DNA from: Microbacterium foliorum
GTDB taxonomy: Bacteria; Actinomycetota; Actinomycetes; Actinomycetales; Microbacteriaceae
DNA length: 64,000 nucleotides
NCBI RefSeq assembly: GCF_003367705.1
Contig: NZ_CP031425.1
Location: 2,976,001-3,040,000, forward strand
Reading direction: 5' to 3'
Within the stretch, counting starts at the first letter, position 1. Each line of letters starts with the position of its first letter. The translations under genes and the position numbers were made by a program. The notes beneath the pieces were generated by a model that worked only from the letters and a program-made list of their open reading frames with translations, searched no databases and was not told the origin of the DNA. This document shows, piece after piece, positions 15,696-23,748 of the stretch.

Positions 15696-17323
15696 GATCG
15701 CCGCTCGCCGGCGTCGACGACGACGCCACCGTCGACGATCGTCAACAGCACCGCGGCCTCGCCCAGGCTCTCGGGATCGACCGTCCGAGGATCACGGTCG
15801 AGCACGGTGATGTCGGCGACGGCGCCCGCCCGCAGAACACCGCCGGTGCGACCGATGGTGCGATAGGGCTCCACCGTCAACCCGCGTAGCGCCGTCATCG
15901 CATCGAGCGCCTGATCCGGGCCGATAGGCGGCGCGGCGGGGTCGTCGTGCGGGCGCCGCAGCTGCGCGTCCGCGAGGATGCCGACGGCGTCGCTCGGAGC
16001 GACGGGCCAGTCCGACCCGAGCGCGAGCGGAATCCCGGCGCTGACGAGATCACGGGTACGGAATCCGCGGCCCGCGCGGGCATGGCCCAGACGTCGCGAC
16101 CAGTTGTCGCTCTCATCCGCTTTGGTGAAGAGCGTGCAGTGGGTCGGCTGCATGCTCGCGGTCGCCTTCGACGACATGAAGACGGCCAGTGCGGCATCCG
16201 TCATCGTCTCGATGTGCTCGATACGGTGCGTCGCCGCGGGCTCCGTCAGACCGTCGATCGCGCGCACCACGAAGTCGATCCCGGCGTCACCGATCGCGTG
16301 CGTCGTCGTGGGGATGCCACGCCGGTCGAGCTCGGTGAGTGCGTTGCGGTATTGGTCGGGGTCGAGCCACAGCGAGGTGGTGGACTCTCCGAGACAATCC
16401 GGCTCATGCAGCCAGGCCGTGCCGTTGTCGATGGTGCCGTCGATCATGAGCTTGACGCCCTCGACCACCCAGTGCCGACCGTGAGCGCCCTGCAGTGCGG
16501 CCAGCCGGACCACCTCTTCGATCGGGGTCCCCGGCACGTACCAGGGCGACATGCGCAACCGGATCGGCAGTTCGCGCGTCTCCTCGATCGCTTTCAGGAG
16601 GTCGATCGCGTCGGGCGCGAGGTCCTGCACCTGTCCGGAGGTGAATCCGCCCCTGGCCATGTTCAGGAGCACATCGTAGAGGGCGTCGACGCGGTGCTCG
16701 AAGCTCAGCGGGGGAAGCACCTTCTCCACGAGGTCGATGGCCTGAAGCTCCAGGAGGTAGCCCGTGGGGCGGCCCTGTCCGTCGGTCACGACGCGGGAGC
16801 CGTCGGTGAACTCTTCGCGACCGGTGACGCCGCCGAGCGCGAGTGCCGCATCGGACGCCAGCGCGGCATGGGCGTCGAAGAAGCGGATGCGGGCGGGCCG
16901 CTCGCCCGCCACGGAATTCAGGACCGCGTGGGAGACGGGCTCTTCACCGAACACGTTCGGGTCGAGCCCCCAGCCGAGCAGCCAGTCGTCGGCTGCCAGT
17001 CCGGCGACCTCGGCCCGGAGCGCCGACTCGACCTGGACGAGTGTGCGGCACCGACTGAGGTCGACTCCGCGGGTGAGTTCGATGCCGAACACCGGATGGA
17101 TATGGCTGTCGACGAACCCCGGGAGGATCACCGCATCGGGAAGATCGATGACGCGAGTCGTCTCGTCGATCCAGGCCTGCAGCGCGGCCCTGCGTCCGAC
17201 CGCCACCACCTCGCCGGAGACGATGGCCACGCCCTCGGCCCCGTCGGAGGTCGTCGGGTCGGACTCCATCGTGACCACCGTGCCCGCGAAGACCACCAGG
17301 TCTGCGATGCCTTCGCGCGTCAT
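15692..17323 (-). CDS. Amidohydrolase family protein, YtcJ type
   Basis: A 543-residue metal-dependent hydrolase. The metal-binding motif is FVDSHIHP near residue 75. The carboxylated-lysine region appears as VVEGVKLMIDGTIDNGTAWL, later metal ligands in THAIGDAGID and HRIEHIE, and the final aspartate in LALGSDWPVAPSD. Length and motifs match the YtcJ/N-substituted formamide deformylase group, cytoplasmic enzymes that hydrolyse amide or formamide bonds. It overlaps the APC permease stop and the SDR start by ATGA junctions, so it is co-translated with them. The substrate is unknown but is probably the amine or amide imported by the permease. Confidence 0.88.
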   Translation of the reverse strand: MTREGIADLVVFAGTVVTMESDPTTSDGAEGVAIVSGEVVAVGRRAALQAWIDETTRVIDLPDAVILPGFVDSHIHPVFGIELTRGVDLSRCRTLVQVESALRAEVAGLAADDWLLGWGLDPNVFGEEPVSHAVLNSVAGERPARIRFFDAHAALASDAALALGGVTGREEFTDGSRVVTDGQGRPTGYLLELQAIDLVEKVLPPLSFEHRVDALYDVLLNMARGGFTSGQVQDLAPDAIDLLKAIEETRELPIRLRMSPWYVPGTPIEEVVRLAALQGAHGRHWVVEGVKLMIDGTIDNGTAWLHEPDCLGESTTSLWLDPDQYRNALTELDRRGIPTTTHAIGDAGIDFVVRAIDGLTEPAATHRIEHIETMTDAALAVFMSSKATASMQPTHCTLFTKADESDNWSRRLGHARAGRGFRTRDLVSAGIPLALGSDWPVAPSDAVGILADAQLRRPHDDPAAPPIGPDQALDAMTALRGLTVEPYRTIGRTGGVLRAGAVADITVLDRDPRTVDPESLGEAAVLLTIVDGGVVVDAGERRS

Positions 17324-18792
17324 CGCCCTTCTCCGTTCTCGATGCGGGCCGTCTCAGGATCGGCACCGCCGATGCGTGCGAACACCTCGGGCCGGCGCGC
17401 CCGGAGGATGAGTGCGTATCCGGCGCCGAGCAGCAGCACCACGGGGACGACGGCGAGGATGATCGCGTTGATCGCGGGGCCGGCCGCCGTCAGGTAGTCG
17501 ATCGTGATCACCAGGACGACGAGAAGCACGGCCATCGCGACCAGCGAGACGATGGCAGCCGGCAGGACGTACCACCGGCGCGCCAGATGCCTGTTGCGCA
17601 TGATGAAGATCAGCACGGCGATCGAGGCCAGGAGCTGCAGCGTGATGATGCCGTAGACACCGGGGGAATTCACGAGGATCACGAGCTGAGTGAGCGGGTC
17701 GAGGCCGGCGGTGCCGAACGCGATGACGACGATGATGGCGACCACGCTCTGAATCACCCCGGCGACCCAGGGCGCACCCCTGCGGTTGGTCCTGGTGAAC
17801 GCCGAGGGAAGGATCCCGTCCCGCGACAGCGCGAAGCTGTAGCGGTTGATCGCGTTGTGGAAGGCGAGCTGGCCGGCGAAGATGCTCGTCACGATCAGCA
17901 CGAACATCACTGACACTCCCCAATCCCCCACGTACGCGCCCATGGCGGTGAAGAAGAAGGCCGCGGGGTCCTGAGCGATCACGCCCTGCACCTCGCTGTC
18001 ACCGAATGCCTGGATCACCAGCCACAGGGTGGCCGTGTAGAAGATCGCCAGGAATGCCACGGCGATGTAGGTCGCCCGCGGGATCGAACGATCGGGGTCG
18101 CGGGTCTCACTGCGGTAGAGGACGGTCGACTCGAACCCCATGAACGCGGCGAATCCGAATCCGAGGATGGCGAACATGCTCGGCGTGAAGATGTTCTCGG
18201 GCGCGAACGTCCCGAACTCGAGCTGCCCGGCGCGCTGGGTGAGGATCGACGCGGCGAGCACCACGAGCAGGATGGTCTCGAGGACCAGGAGCACTCCCAG
18301 CACCTTCGCCCCCACATCTACTCCGGCGACGGCCAGCGCGAAGACGAGCACCGCGCCGACGACCGCGAGGATCCACCACGGCACGTCGATGCCGAAGACG
18401 GTGGCGAACATGCCCTGCGCCATGACCCCGAACAGACCCCAGAGACCGATCTGGAGAAGGTTGTAGGAGATCCAGGCCAGGAAGCCCGCCGCGAGTCCGA
18501 CCACCCGGCCGAGGCCGACCGCGATGTAGGTGTAGAAGCCTCCCATCGCGGTGAGGTTGCGCGCCATGAAGAGGAATCCGACGGCGAACACGGCGAGGAC
18601 GATGCCCGCGACGGCGTAGACGATCGGGGCCGAGACGCCGCCGATCAGGACAGCCAGGGGTCCGATCCCCGCGAGAACGCTCAACGGGGCCGCAGCCGAT
18701 ATGACGAGGAAGACGACCCCCCACGCACTGAGGGCTGCTTTCTTCAGCTGGCCGGTGTGCTCCTCGTTTCGAAGAGACGTCTGCTGGGTCAT
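17320..18792 (-). CDS. APC-family amino acid/amine permease
   Basis: A 490-residue membrane protein with about 12 hydrophobic segments. The first reads ALSAWGVVFLVISAAAPLSVLAG, the usual first helix of APC superfamily amino acid/polyamine transporters. Further landmarks are ARNLTAMGGFYTYIAVGLGR and FMGFESTVLYRSETRDPDRSIPRATY. The ATG at 18792 follows a strong GGAAGGA site. It leads the operon permease-amidohydrolase-SDR-kinase-aminotransferase. It resembles a second APC permease at 41.1-42.6 kb in this window, for instance around FHNAINRY...LTRTNRRGAP-type loops. The substrate is probably a small amine or amino acid derivative. Confidence 0.92.
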   Translation of the reverse strand: MTQQTSLRNEEHTGQLKKAALSAWGVVFLVISAAAPLSVLAGIGPLAVLIGGVSAPIVYAVAGIVLAVFAVGFLFMARNLTAMGGFYTYIAVGLGRVVGLAAGFLAWISYNLLQIGLWGLFGVMAQGMFATVFGIDVPWWILAVVGAVLVFALAVAGVDVGAKVLGVLLVLETILLVVLAASILTQRAGQLEFGTFAPENIFTPSMFAILGFGFAAFMGFESTVLYRSETRDPDRSIPRATYIAVAFLAIFYTATLWLVIQAFGDSEVQGVIAQDPAAFFFTAMGAYVGDWGVSVMFVLIVTSIFAGQLAFHNAINRYSFALSRDGILPSAFTRTNRRGAPWVAGVIQSVVAIIVVIAFGTAGLDPLTQLVILVNSPGVYGIITLQLLASIAVLIFIMRNRHLARRWYVLPAAIVSLVAMAVLLVVLVITIDYLTAAGPAINAIILAVVPVVLLLGAGYALILRARRPEVFARIGGADPETARIENGEGR

Positions 18793-18876
18793 GGCGTGCT
18801 TTCCTTCCGTCGGGTGGCCGACCTGCTCAACACGCCTGCGGGTCGTTGGACGACAGTGTGGCGCACGGAACATCGG

Positions 18877-18896
18877 TTGCGCAATCGATTGGGCAA
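18877..18896. promoter_or_regulatory. 20-bp LacI-type operator between the APC permease and LacI genes
   Basis: TTGCGCAATCGATTGGGCAA is a palindrome with 9 of 10 paired positions and a central CG (CAATCGATTG), a typical LacI-family operator shape. It lies in the divergent intergenic region, 85 nt from the permease start and 44 nt from the regulator start, so one protein could control both directions. Confidence 0.75.
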
Positions 18897-18939
18897 TATT
18901 GATACCCAGCGGCGACATAGGATCGACAGGGAGGTCACG

Positions 18940-19959
18940 ATGTCATCGACACGAGCCGCGACGCTGCAAGACGTCGCCGATCTGTGCGGAATCTCTCGAG
19001 GCACGGCATCCCGCGCGCTCGCCGGCACCGGTCGCGTCTCCGCCGAGACGAGACGTCGGGTACTCGAGGCGGCGCAGGCCCTCAGCTACTCGACGAATAG
19101 CGGAGCGCGCAACCTCCGCCAGGCGCGGGCCGGCTCGATCGGACTCTGGCTGCCTCGCGGCATGAACTTCATGGAGTACTACATGAACTTCGCCGTCGGC
19201 GTCGTGCAGAGCACCGAGGATCGGGAGCTGACGGTGTCTCTGATTCCCGCAGAGTTCCCCGCCGCCAAGGCCCGAGCCCTTCATGTCGACGGATTCGTGA
19301 TGACGGATGTGATCGGCGGCGACGAGCTCGCCCGCGCGATCCTCGAATCCGGGCGCCCTGTGGTGACATCCGAACTCGTCCCCCCGGGGATGCCCGAGCC
19401 CACCGTGGCCCTGGCCGGCGATCACCGCACCGCGATGAATCGGCTGCTCGATCGGCTGCGCGCGAGCGGCGCGACGTCGATCGCCGTCGTCCGGCCACTG
19501 ATAGATCAGATGTGGGCGCGACTCGCGGCCGACGCCGCCGCGGACTGGGCGGACGCCACCGGCATCACCGTGAGGTTCATCGACCTCCATGGTGTGCCCT
19601 CTGCCGAGGAACTCCATTCGATGATCCGAGGCCTGCACGAGGATCACCCCGACGTGGACGCGATCGTGTGCCTCCCCGAGGGCCTCGGCGTCGGCATCCT
19701 GTCCACCCTGCGCGAACTCGGCCACGCCGTCCCCGACGAGGTCCAGCTGGTCGCGTACAACGACAGCCCCGCGCTGCAGATCGTGCAGCCGCCGATCTCA
19801 TCTCTCGATCTGCGCGCTCAGGATGCCGGGATGCGGGCAGGCGCGATGCTCATCTCCCTCATCGAGAAGGCCGATGACTCCGTGCACGGCACGGAGTGGT
19901 TCGACCTGATCTATCGCGAGCGAGCCTCCACCCGCCCCGTCTCACCCGCGCACTCTTGA
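18940..19959 (+). CDS. LacI-family transcriptional regulator of the APC/amidohydrolase operon
   Basis: A 339-residue LacI-type regulator: HTH AATLQDVADLCGISRGTASRALAGTGRVS, hinge YSTNSGARNLRQARAGSIGL, then an effector domain ending with VPDEVQLVAYNDSPALQIVQPPISSLDL. The ATG at 18940 has AGGGAGGT upstream; an in-frame extension to 18757 would run through the operator and is rejected. Divergent orientation to the permease operon plus the 20-bp palindrome between them supports local control of that operon. The effector-binding part is less similar to the two LacI regulators at 4-6 kb than they are to each other. Confidence 0.92.
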   Translation: MSSTRAATLQDVADLCGISRGTASRALAGTGRVSAETRRRVLEAAQALSYSTNSGARNLRQARAGSIGLWLPRGMNFMEYYMNFAVGVVQSTEDRELTVSLIPAEFPAAKARALHVDGFVMTDVIGGDELARAILESGRPVVTSELVPPGMPEPTVALAGDHRTAMNRLLDRLRASGATSIAVVRPLIDQMWARLAADAAADWADATGITVRFIDLHGVPSAEELHSMIRGLHEDHPDVDAIVCLPEGLGVGILSTLRELGHAVPDEVQLVAYNDSPALQIVQPPISSLDLRAQDAGMRAGAMLISLIEKADDSVHGTEWFDLIYRERASTRPVSPAHS

Positions 19960-19990
19960 GTCCGGCCGCACCAGACATCCGGGGTCGCAG

Positions 19991-20464
19991 TCAGCTCACC
20001 CGGTACGCGCGATAACGCACGGCGTTCGCCTGTCGCTGGGCCGCCGAGAGGAACAGCGCACGCTGCAGGTGCGCGAGCTTTGGCGCCGCCGTCTCGATCT
20101 GCACGGTCGTGCGGAAGTAATACGACTCGGGGGCGACCTCGTCGCCTCGACCCAGCCGCTCGAGGATGTCGGCGGTGCCGGTGCGCAGACCTCTCGCGTG
20201 GAGCAGGAGCAGGTCGCCCTCTGCCGTGCGGGCCGAGTAGCGGCCGTCGATCTCGATCGTGCCGTCAGGACGCACGATTTGCCAGTCGGCACCGCCGGGC
20301 AGGATCTCTGCCTCGACCCCGCCGGTGACCCTTCCGCCGAGGATCGGCACCACGCGACGATGACCGACGCTGGTGGCGAGGTGGTCTTCGAGCGGACCGA
20401 GATCGACGGTGACGTCGAAGGCGAACTCGAGGCCGGGAACAGGAAGTGCGTCGTGCGGTGTCAT
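19991..20464 (-). CDS. DUF3237 domain protein
   Basis: A 157-residue protein covering a whole DUF3237 (UPF0311) domain: FAFDVTVDLGPLEDH, GHRRVVPILGGRVTGGVEAEILPGGADWQ, a motif with Asp-Gly-Thr and Tyr-Ser-Ala-Arg, and ESYYFRTTVQIETAAPKLAHLQRALF. The family has a beta-barrel-like fold and no established biochemical activity. It is often found beside aromatic or hydroxylated-compound catabolic genes. Its ATG overlaps the MarR stop by 4 bp, so it is the third gene of the monooxygenase operon. Confidence 0.85.
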   Translation of the reverse strand: MTPHDALPVPGLEFAFDVTVDLGPLEDHLATSVGHRRVVPILGGRVTGGVEAEILPGGADWQIVRPDGTIEIDGRYSARTAEGDLLLLHARGLRTGTADILERLGRGDEVAPESYYFRTTVQIETAAPKLAHLQRALFLSAAQRQANAVRYRAYRVS

Positions 20465-20964
20465 CGGTTCGACTCCTCAGTTGGGGCAGCGCCATCTGCC
20501 GCGTCTGGCGTGGCCGGCGGCGACGCCGTGCCGACGAGCACGGCGCAAAGCCGTTCGAGCACGGGGAGCGCCGCGTCGAGCGCCGCCCGCTCGCCGGGAT
20601 CGAGACGCGCTGTCGCCTGAGCGACGAGCGCGGAGTTCGCCGCGTCGAACCGGTCGAACAGGTCGAGTGCGGCCGCCGAGGCTCTCACCACGACACGACG
20701 ACCGTCGGCCGGAGCCGGGGTCCGCTCGACGAGTCCGTCGCTCTCCATGGCACCGAGCAGGTTGCTCACGGTCGAACGACTCAGACGCAGCCGGTCGGCG
20801 ATCTCGGCCGGGCCGCGCGACGTGCCCCGTGGGAGCGCGCGGATCACGTCGATCTGCGCGTCCGACATCTCGGGCAACCGCGCTTCTGCGCGCGTCGCGG
20901 CGAGCAGGGCGCGACGCAGCGGGGAGATGACGGCGGCGAGCCTGCCCGCGTCGAGATCGCTCAT
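20461..20964 (-). CDS. MarR-family transcriptional regulator
   Basis: A 167-residue winged-helix protein. The recognition region reads RGPAEIADRLRLSRSTVSNLLGAMESDGLVERTPAPADGRRVVVRAS, which includes the beta-wing of MarR proteins. A C-terminal helix and a flexible, alanine-rich tail follow. It is sandwiched in the operon: ATGA overlaps join it to the monooxygenase upstream and the DUF3237 gene downstream. It probably responds to a phenolic or similar substrate and binds the TAGTTTTG palindrome upstream of the monooxygenase gene, controlling itself as well. Confidence 0.9.
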   Translation of the reverse strand: MSDLDAGRLAAVISPLRRALLAATRAEARLPEMSDAQIDVIRALPRGTSRGPAEIADRLRLSRSTVSNLLGAMESDGLVERTPAPADGRRVVVRASAAALDLFDRFDAANSALVAQATARLDPGERAALDAALPVLERLCAVLVGTASPPATPDAADGAAPTEESNR

Positions 20965-22217
20965 GGCGTCACCGCCGAGGCCGGTGTGAGTGAGGGGCGC
21001 TCATTGAGGATCTCGGGAAGGAAGCCCGCTGCGGTCTTGTAGTCGGTGGCGATCTGCTCGCGCTCGGCGTACGGGATCACGTCGTCGATGTCGGCGAAGC
21101 CCTCCGGAGCACGCTCGCGCGCAAGCTGCATCACCCGCTCGGGTCCGGTGGCACGCGTGCCGGCGAGCAGCGCGGTCATCGCCGGACGCCGCGCCTGCTC
21201 GTACGCCGCGAGTCCGTCGTCGATGCTCTCCTCCGTCGCGAGGTGGAAGGCGAGGGTGCGGGCGTCGAGGATCGCCTGCGAGCCGCCGTTCGACCCGTTC
21301 GGATACATCGCGTGGGCCGCATCGCCGAGCAGCGTGGTGCGCCCGAACGTCCACTGCGGCAGGGCGTCGCGGTCGACCATGGGGTACTCGAGGATCTCGT
21401 CCGCGGTGGCGATGGCAGCGGGCACATCGAGCCAGTCGAAGCGCCAGTCGCGGAACAGCTCGGCGATCGGCGCGGGGTCGACGGCGCGGTTCCAGTCCGC
21501 ATCGCCCGAGCCCGAGGTGCGTCGCTCGGCGATGAAGTTCACCGGCATCCGCCCGTCGGGGTCGACGGGGGCGAGCGGGTAGGCGACGAATTTCTGCTCG
21601 CCGTCGCCCGCCATGATCATGGTGCGTCCGTCGAGGAACGCCGGGATCCGGGTCACTCCGCGCCACAGGGTGAGGCCGCTCCACGGCGGCGCCCCCTCCG
21701 CGGGGTATCGCAGCGCACGCAGGGCCGAGTGGATGCCGTCGGCGCCGATGATCACATCTGCCGTGTCCTCGATTGTGCCGCCGCCGGTGGCGAAGCGCAC
21801 GGTCTCGGTGCCGTCGTCGTTGCGAGCGATGTCGATGAGACGGTGATCGAGGCGGATGGGCTCGGCGAGACGAGCCTCTGCGAGGTCGCGCAGCGCGAGC
21901 TGGAGCCGACCTCGATGCACCGACAGCTGCGGCCAGCGGTAGCCCGCCGCGATGCCGCGCGGCTCGCTCCAGATCGGCTGCCCGACACGGTTGTAATAGG
22001 CGAGAGTCCGCGGCTCGACACCCAGCTCGGCTATCGTGTCGGCGATGCCGAGCTCGGTGAGTTCGCGCAGCGCGTGGGGCAGCAGGTTGATGCCGACCCC
22101 GAGGCCGCGGATCGCGGTGGTGCGCTCGTAGACGGTGACGTCACGCAGTCCGGCCTCGTGCAGACTGACGGCGGCGGCGAGTCCGCCGATGCCCGCACCG
22201 ATGATGATGATCTTCAT
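20961..22217 (-). CDS. FAD-dependent monooxygenase (aromatic hydroxylase type)
   Basis: A 418-residue flavoprotein. The Rossmann motif GAGIGGLAAAVSLHEAG opens the protein, the DG motif reads VIIGADGIHSALR near residue 160, and the GD motif TTLLGDAAHAMYPNGSNGGSQAI binds FAD ribityl in class A monooxygenases. These three motifs together define the p-hydroxybenzoate-hydroxylase/salicylate-type family. The ATG at 22217 follows CCAGGAG; the upstream extension to 22286 runs through the palindromic operator and is rejected. It starts a three-gene operon with MarR and DUF3237. The substrate is likely an aromatic or related ring compound, not identifiable here. Confidence 0.9.
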   Translation of the reverse strand: MKIIIIGAGIGGLAAAVSLHEAGLRDVTVYERTTAIRGLGVGINLLPHALRELTELGIADTIAELGVEPRTLAYYNRVGQPIWSEPRGIAAGYRWPQLSVHRGRLQLALRDLAEARLAEPIRLDHRLIDIARNDDGTETVRFATGGGTIEDTADVIIGADGIHSALRALRYPAEGAPPWSGLTLWRGVTRIPAFLDGRTMIMAGDGEQKFVAYPLAPVDPDGRMPVNFIAERRTSGSGDADWNRAVDPAPIAELFRDWRFDWLDVPAAIATADEILEYPMVDRDALPQWTFGRTTLLGDAAHAMYPNGSNGGSQAILDARTLAFHLATEESIDDGLAAYEQARRPAMTALLAGTRATGPERVMQLARERAPEGFADIDDVIPYAEREQIATDYKTAAGFLPEILNERPSLTPASAVTP

Positions 22218-22256
22218 TGATCGCTCCTGGCTGCGACTCACCGTGAGCCGCCCATA

Positions 22257-22275
22257 TAGTTTTGCAACAAAACTA
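22257..22275. promoter_or_regulatory. MarR-type operator upstream of the monooxygenase gene
   Basis: TAGTTTTG-CAA-CAAAACTA is a perfect 8-bp inverted repeat with a 3-nt centre, 39 nt upstream of the monooxygenase start. AT-rich palindromes of this size are typical MarR-family sites. The MarR gene in the same operon is the obvious ligand. Confidence 0.75.
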
Positions 22276-22326
22276 CATGGGCGCAAGGGTACGGATCGCT
22301 CAACGCCGTCCTGAACCGCGAGAGCC

Positions 22327-22896
22327 TCAGAAGTTGATCGCCACCAGGGTGATCACGGTGACGAGGACGACGACGAGCAGCCCTCCCCCGCAGCCGATCG
22401 CGAGCAAGGGCCCGTAGCCGAGTCTCGAGGTTCGCGCACCCGACTGCCGCGCCGCAGCGAGGAATTCGGGTCCTCCCCCCTGCTGGAAGGCGCGCGCAGC
22501 ACCGGCGACGTTGGCGCCTCGACCGAGGTCGGCCCCGATCTCGAGCCCCGGCTTGTCGACGATGTCGGCGACGACGCCGACGACGCCGAGCCCGATGGCT
22601 CTGCCCACCGCGCGGGCGTCGGCGAGCAGCGGATAGCTCTGTCCGCGGACGACCAGCGTGATGCGCTGCGCAGCCGACTTCACCGTGACCTCGTCGGCTC
22701 TGACGCTGAAGTACTGCGTCCAGCCGCTCGGCAGCTCGACCCAGAGGGTGATGAGGCCGTTGCTGACCTCTGCCCGCGCGAGCAGCCAGCCGCCGGAGGC
22801 GTTGTCGCCGAGCATGCCCGAGAACACCGCGTACGGAGCCGGCGGAGGCGACGGATACTGCGGGGGCTGTGGCGGCGGAGGCGGCTGCGTGGTCAT
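22327..22896 (-). CDS. Hypothetical protein with proline-rich N-terminus and C-terminal membrane anchor
   Basis: A 189-residue protein I do not recognise. It begins with a proline/glutamine-rich segment (residues ~4-22). A soluble middle has beta-strand character (GWLLARAEVSNGLITLWVELPSGWTQYFSVRADEV), and a single transmembrane helix sits at the extreme C-terminus (LLAIGCGGGLLVVVLVTVITLVAINF), giving a tail-anchored topology. The ATG at 22896 has GAGGATT upstream. It stands alone between the monooxygenase operon and the zinc uptake genes, with no sign of shared transcription. Confidence 0.6.
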   Translation of the reverse strand: MTTQPPPPPQPPQYPSPPPAPYAVFSGMLGDNASGGWLLARAEVSNGLITLWVELPSGWTQYFSVRADEVTVKSAAQRITLVVRGQSYPLLADARAVGRAIGLGVVGVVADIVDKPGLEIGADLGRGANVAGAARAFQQGGGPEFLAAARQSGARTSRLGYGPLLAIGCGGGLLVVVLVTVITLVAINF

Positions 22897-23039
22897 CGAA
22901 TCCTCGAATCGTGGGAGGTGTTCACGGCATCCGATCGGTCCGGAGCCCGACGGATGCTCGTCCGGAGGAGAACGGGTCAACACTAGAACGCGCGCCCTGC
23001 TCATCCCGAGAGCCACACGCCCCCGAGGCTGCTGGGGCC

Positions 23040-23693
23040 TCAAGCCCCGACGCCGATGCGACCGTCGACCAGCCGGACGGTGTGCTCGGCGTCGCCGATC
23101 ACCGCGGGGTCATGCGACACGCACACCACGGCGACGCCGCGTGCTGACTCCTCGCGGAGCACGGCGCGGATGCGCAGAGCGCTCGACGCGTCGAGGCCCG
23201 TCGTCGGCTCGTCGAGCAGCAGGAGGTCGGCATCCCGCGCGAGCCCCTGGGCGAGCAGCGCCCGCTGCTGCTGTCCGCCGGAGAGCGCGGCGAACGGCGC
23301 GCGGGCGAGGGAGCGGATGTCGAGGCGGTCCATCGACCTCTCGACGAGCTCGCGTGCTGCGGCGTCCATGCGCCGCCACAGTCCGAGCCGGCCCCACGCG
23401 CCCACACTGACGACATCCCTCACCGCTACGGGGAGACCGGCGGGGATCGCGGCCCGCTGCGGAACGAACGCCACGGTGCCAGGCACGGCCCGGCTGCCCG
23501 AGGTCATCGCCCGCGTGCCTCCGAGCACCTCGAGGAGAGTCGACTTTCCCGCGCCGTTGGGCCCGGTGATCACGGTGACCGCGCCTGAGGGGATGTGCAC
23601 GTCGACGCCCGCGAGAGCCGCGCGGTCGCCGAACGACACGTGCACGTCGACGAGATCGGCGGCAGCGCGGCGAGAGAGGGGGGTGTCGGGCAT
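23040..23693 (-). CDS. aztA: Zinc ABC transporter ATPase AztA
   Basis: A compact 217-residue ABC ATPase: Walker A GPNGAGKST, signature LSGGQQQRALLAQGLARDADLLLLDEPTTGLD (Walker B included), and the switch His in CVSHDP. Size and context match AztA of the actinobacterial/alphaproteobacterial AztABCD zinc importer. It reads leftward, divergent from the permease gene. The ATG at 23693 has TATAGT only 6 nt upstream and no ribosome-binding site, so the mRNA is probably leaderless. A Zur-box match covers the promoter region. It would power import of zinc through AztB. Confidence 0.85.
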   Translation of the reverse strand: MPDTPLSRRAAADLVDVHVSFGDRAALAGVDVHIPSGAVTVITGPNGAGKSTLLEVLGGTRAMTSGSRAVPGTVAFVPQRAAIPAGLPVAVRDVVSVGAWGRLGLWRRMDAAARELVERSMDRLDIRSLARAPFAALSGGQQQRALLAQGLARDADLLLLDEPTTGLDASSALRIRAVLREESARGVAVVCVSHDPAVIGDAEHTVRLVDGRIGVGA

Positions 23694-23711
23694 GATCCCA
23701 CTATATGAGTT

Positions 23712-23726
23712 TGATAATCATTCTCA
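23712..23726. promoter_or_regulatory. Zur box between aztA and aztB
   Basis: TGATAATCATTCTCA has the TGA-N9-TCA form and near-palindromic AT-rich core of actinobacterial Zur sites. It sits between the two divergent starts and overlaps the candidate -35 box of aztB (TTGATA at 23711-23716, followed after 18 nt by TAGGCT). Zinc-loaded Zur would block both promoters. Confidence 0.75.
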
Positions 23727-23748
23727 TAAAGCTCTAGGCTCGCTGATT

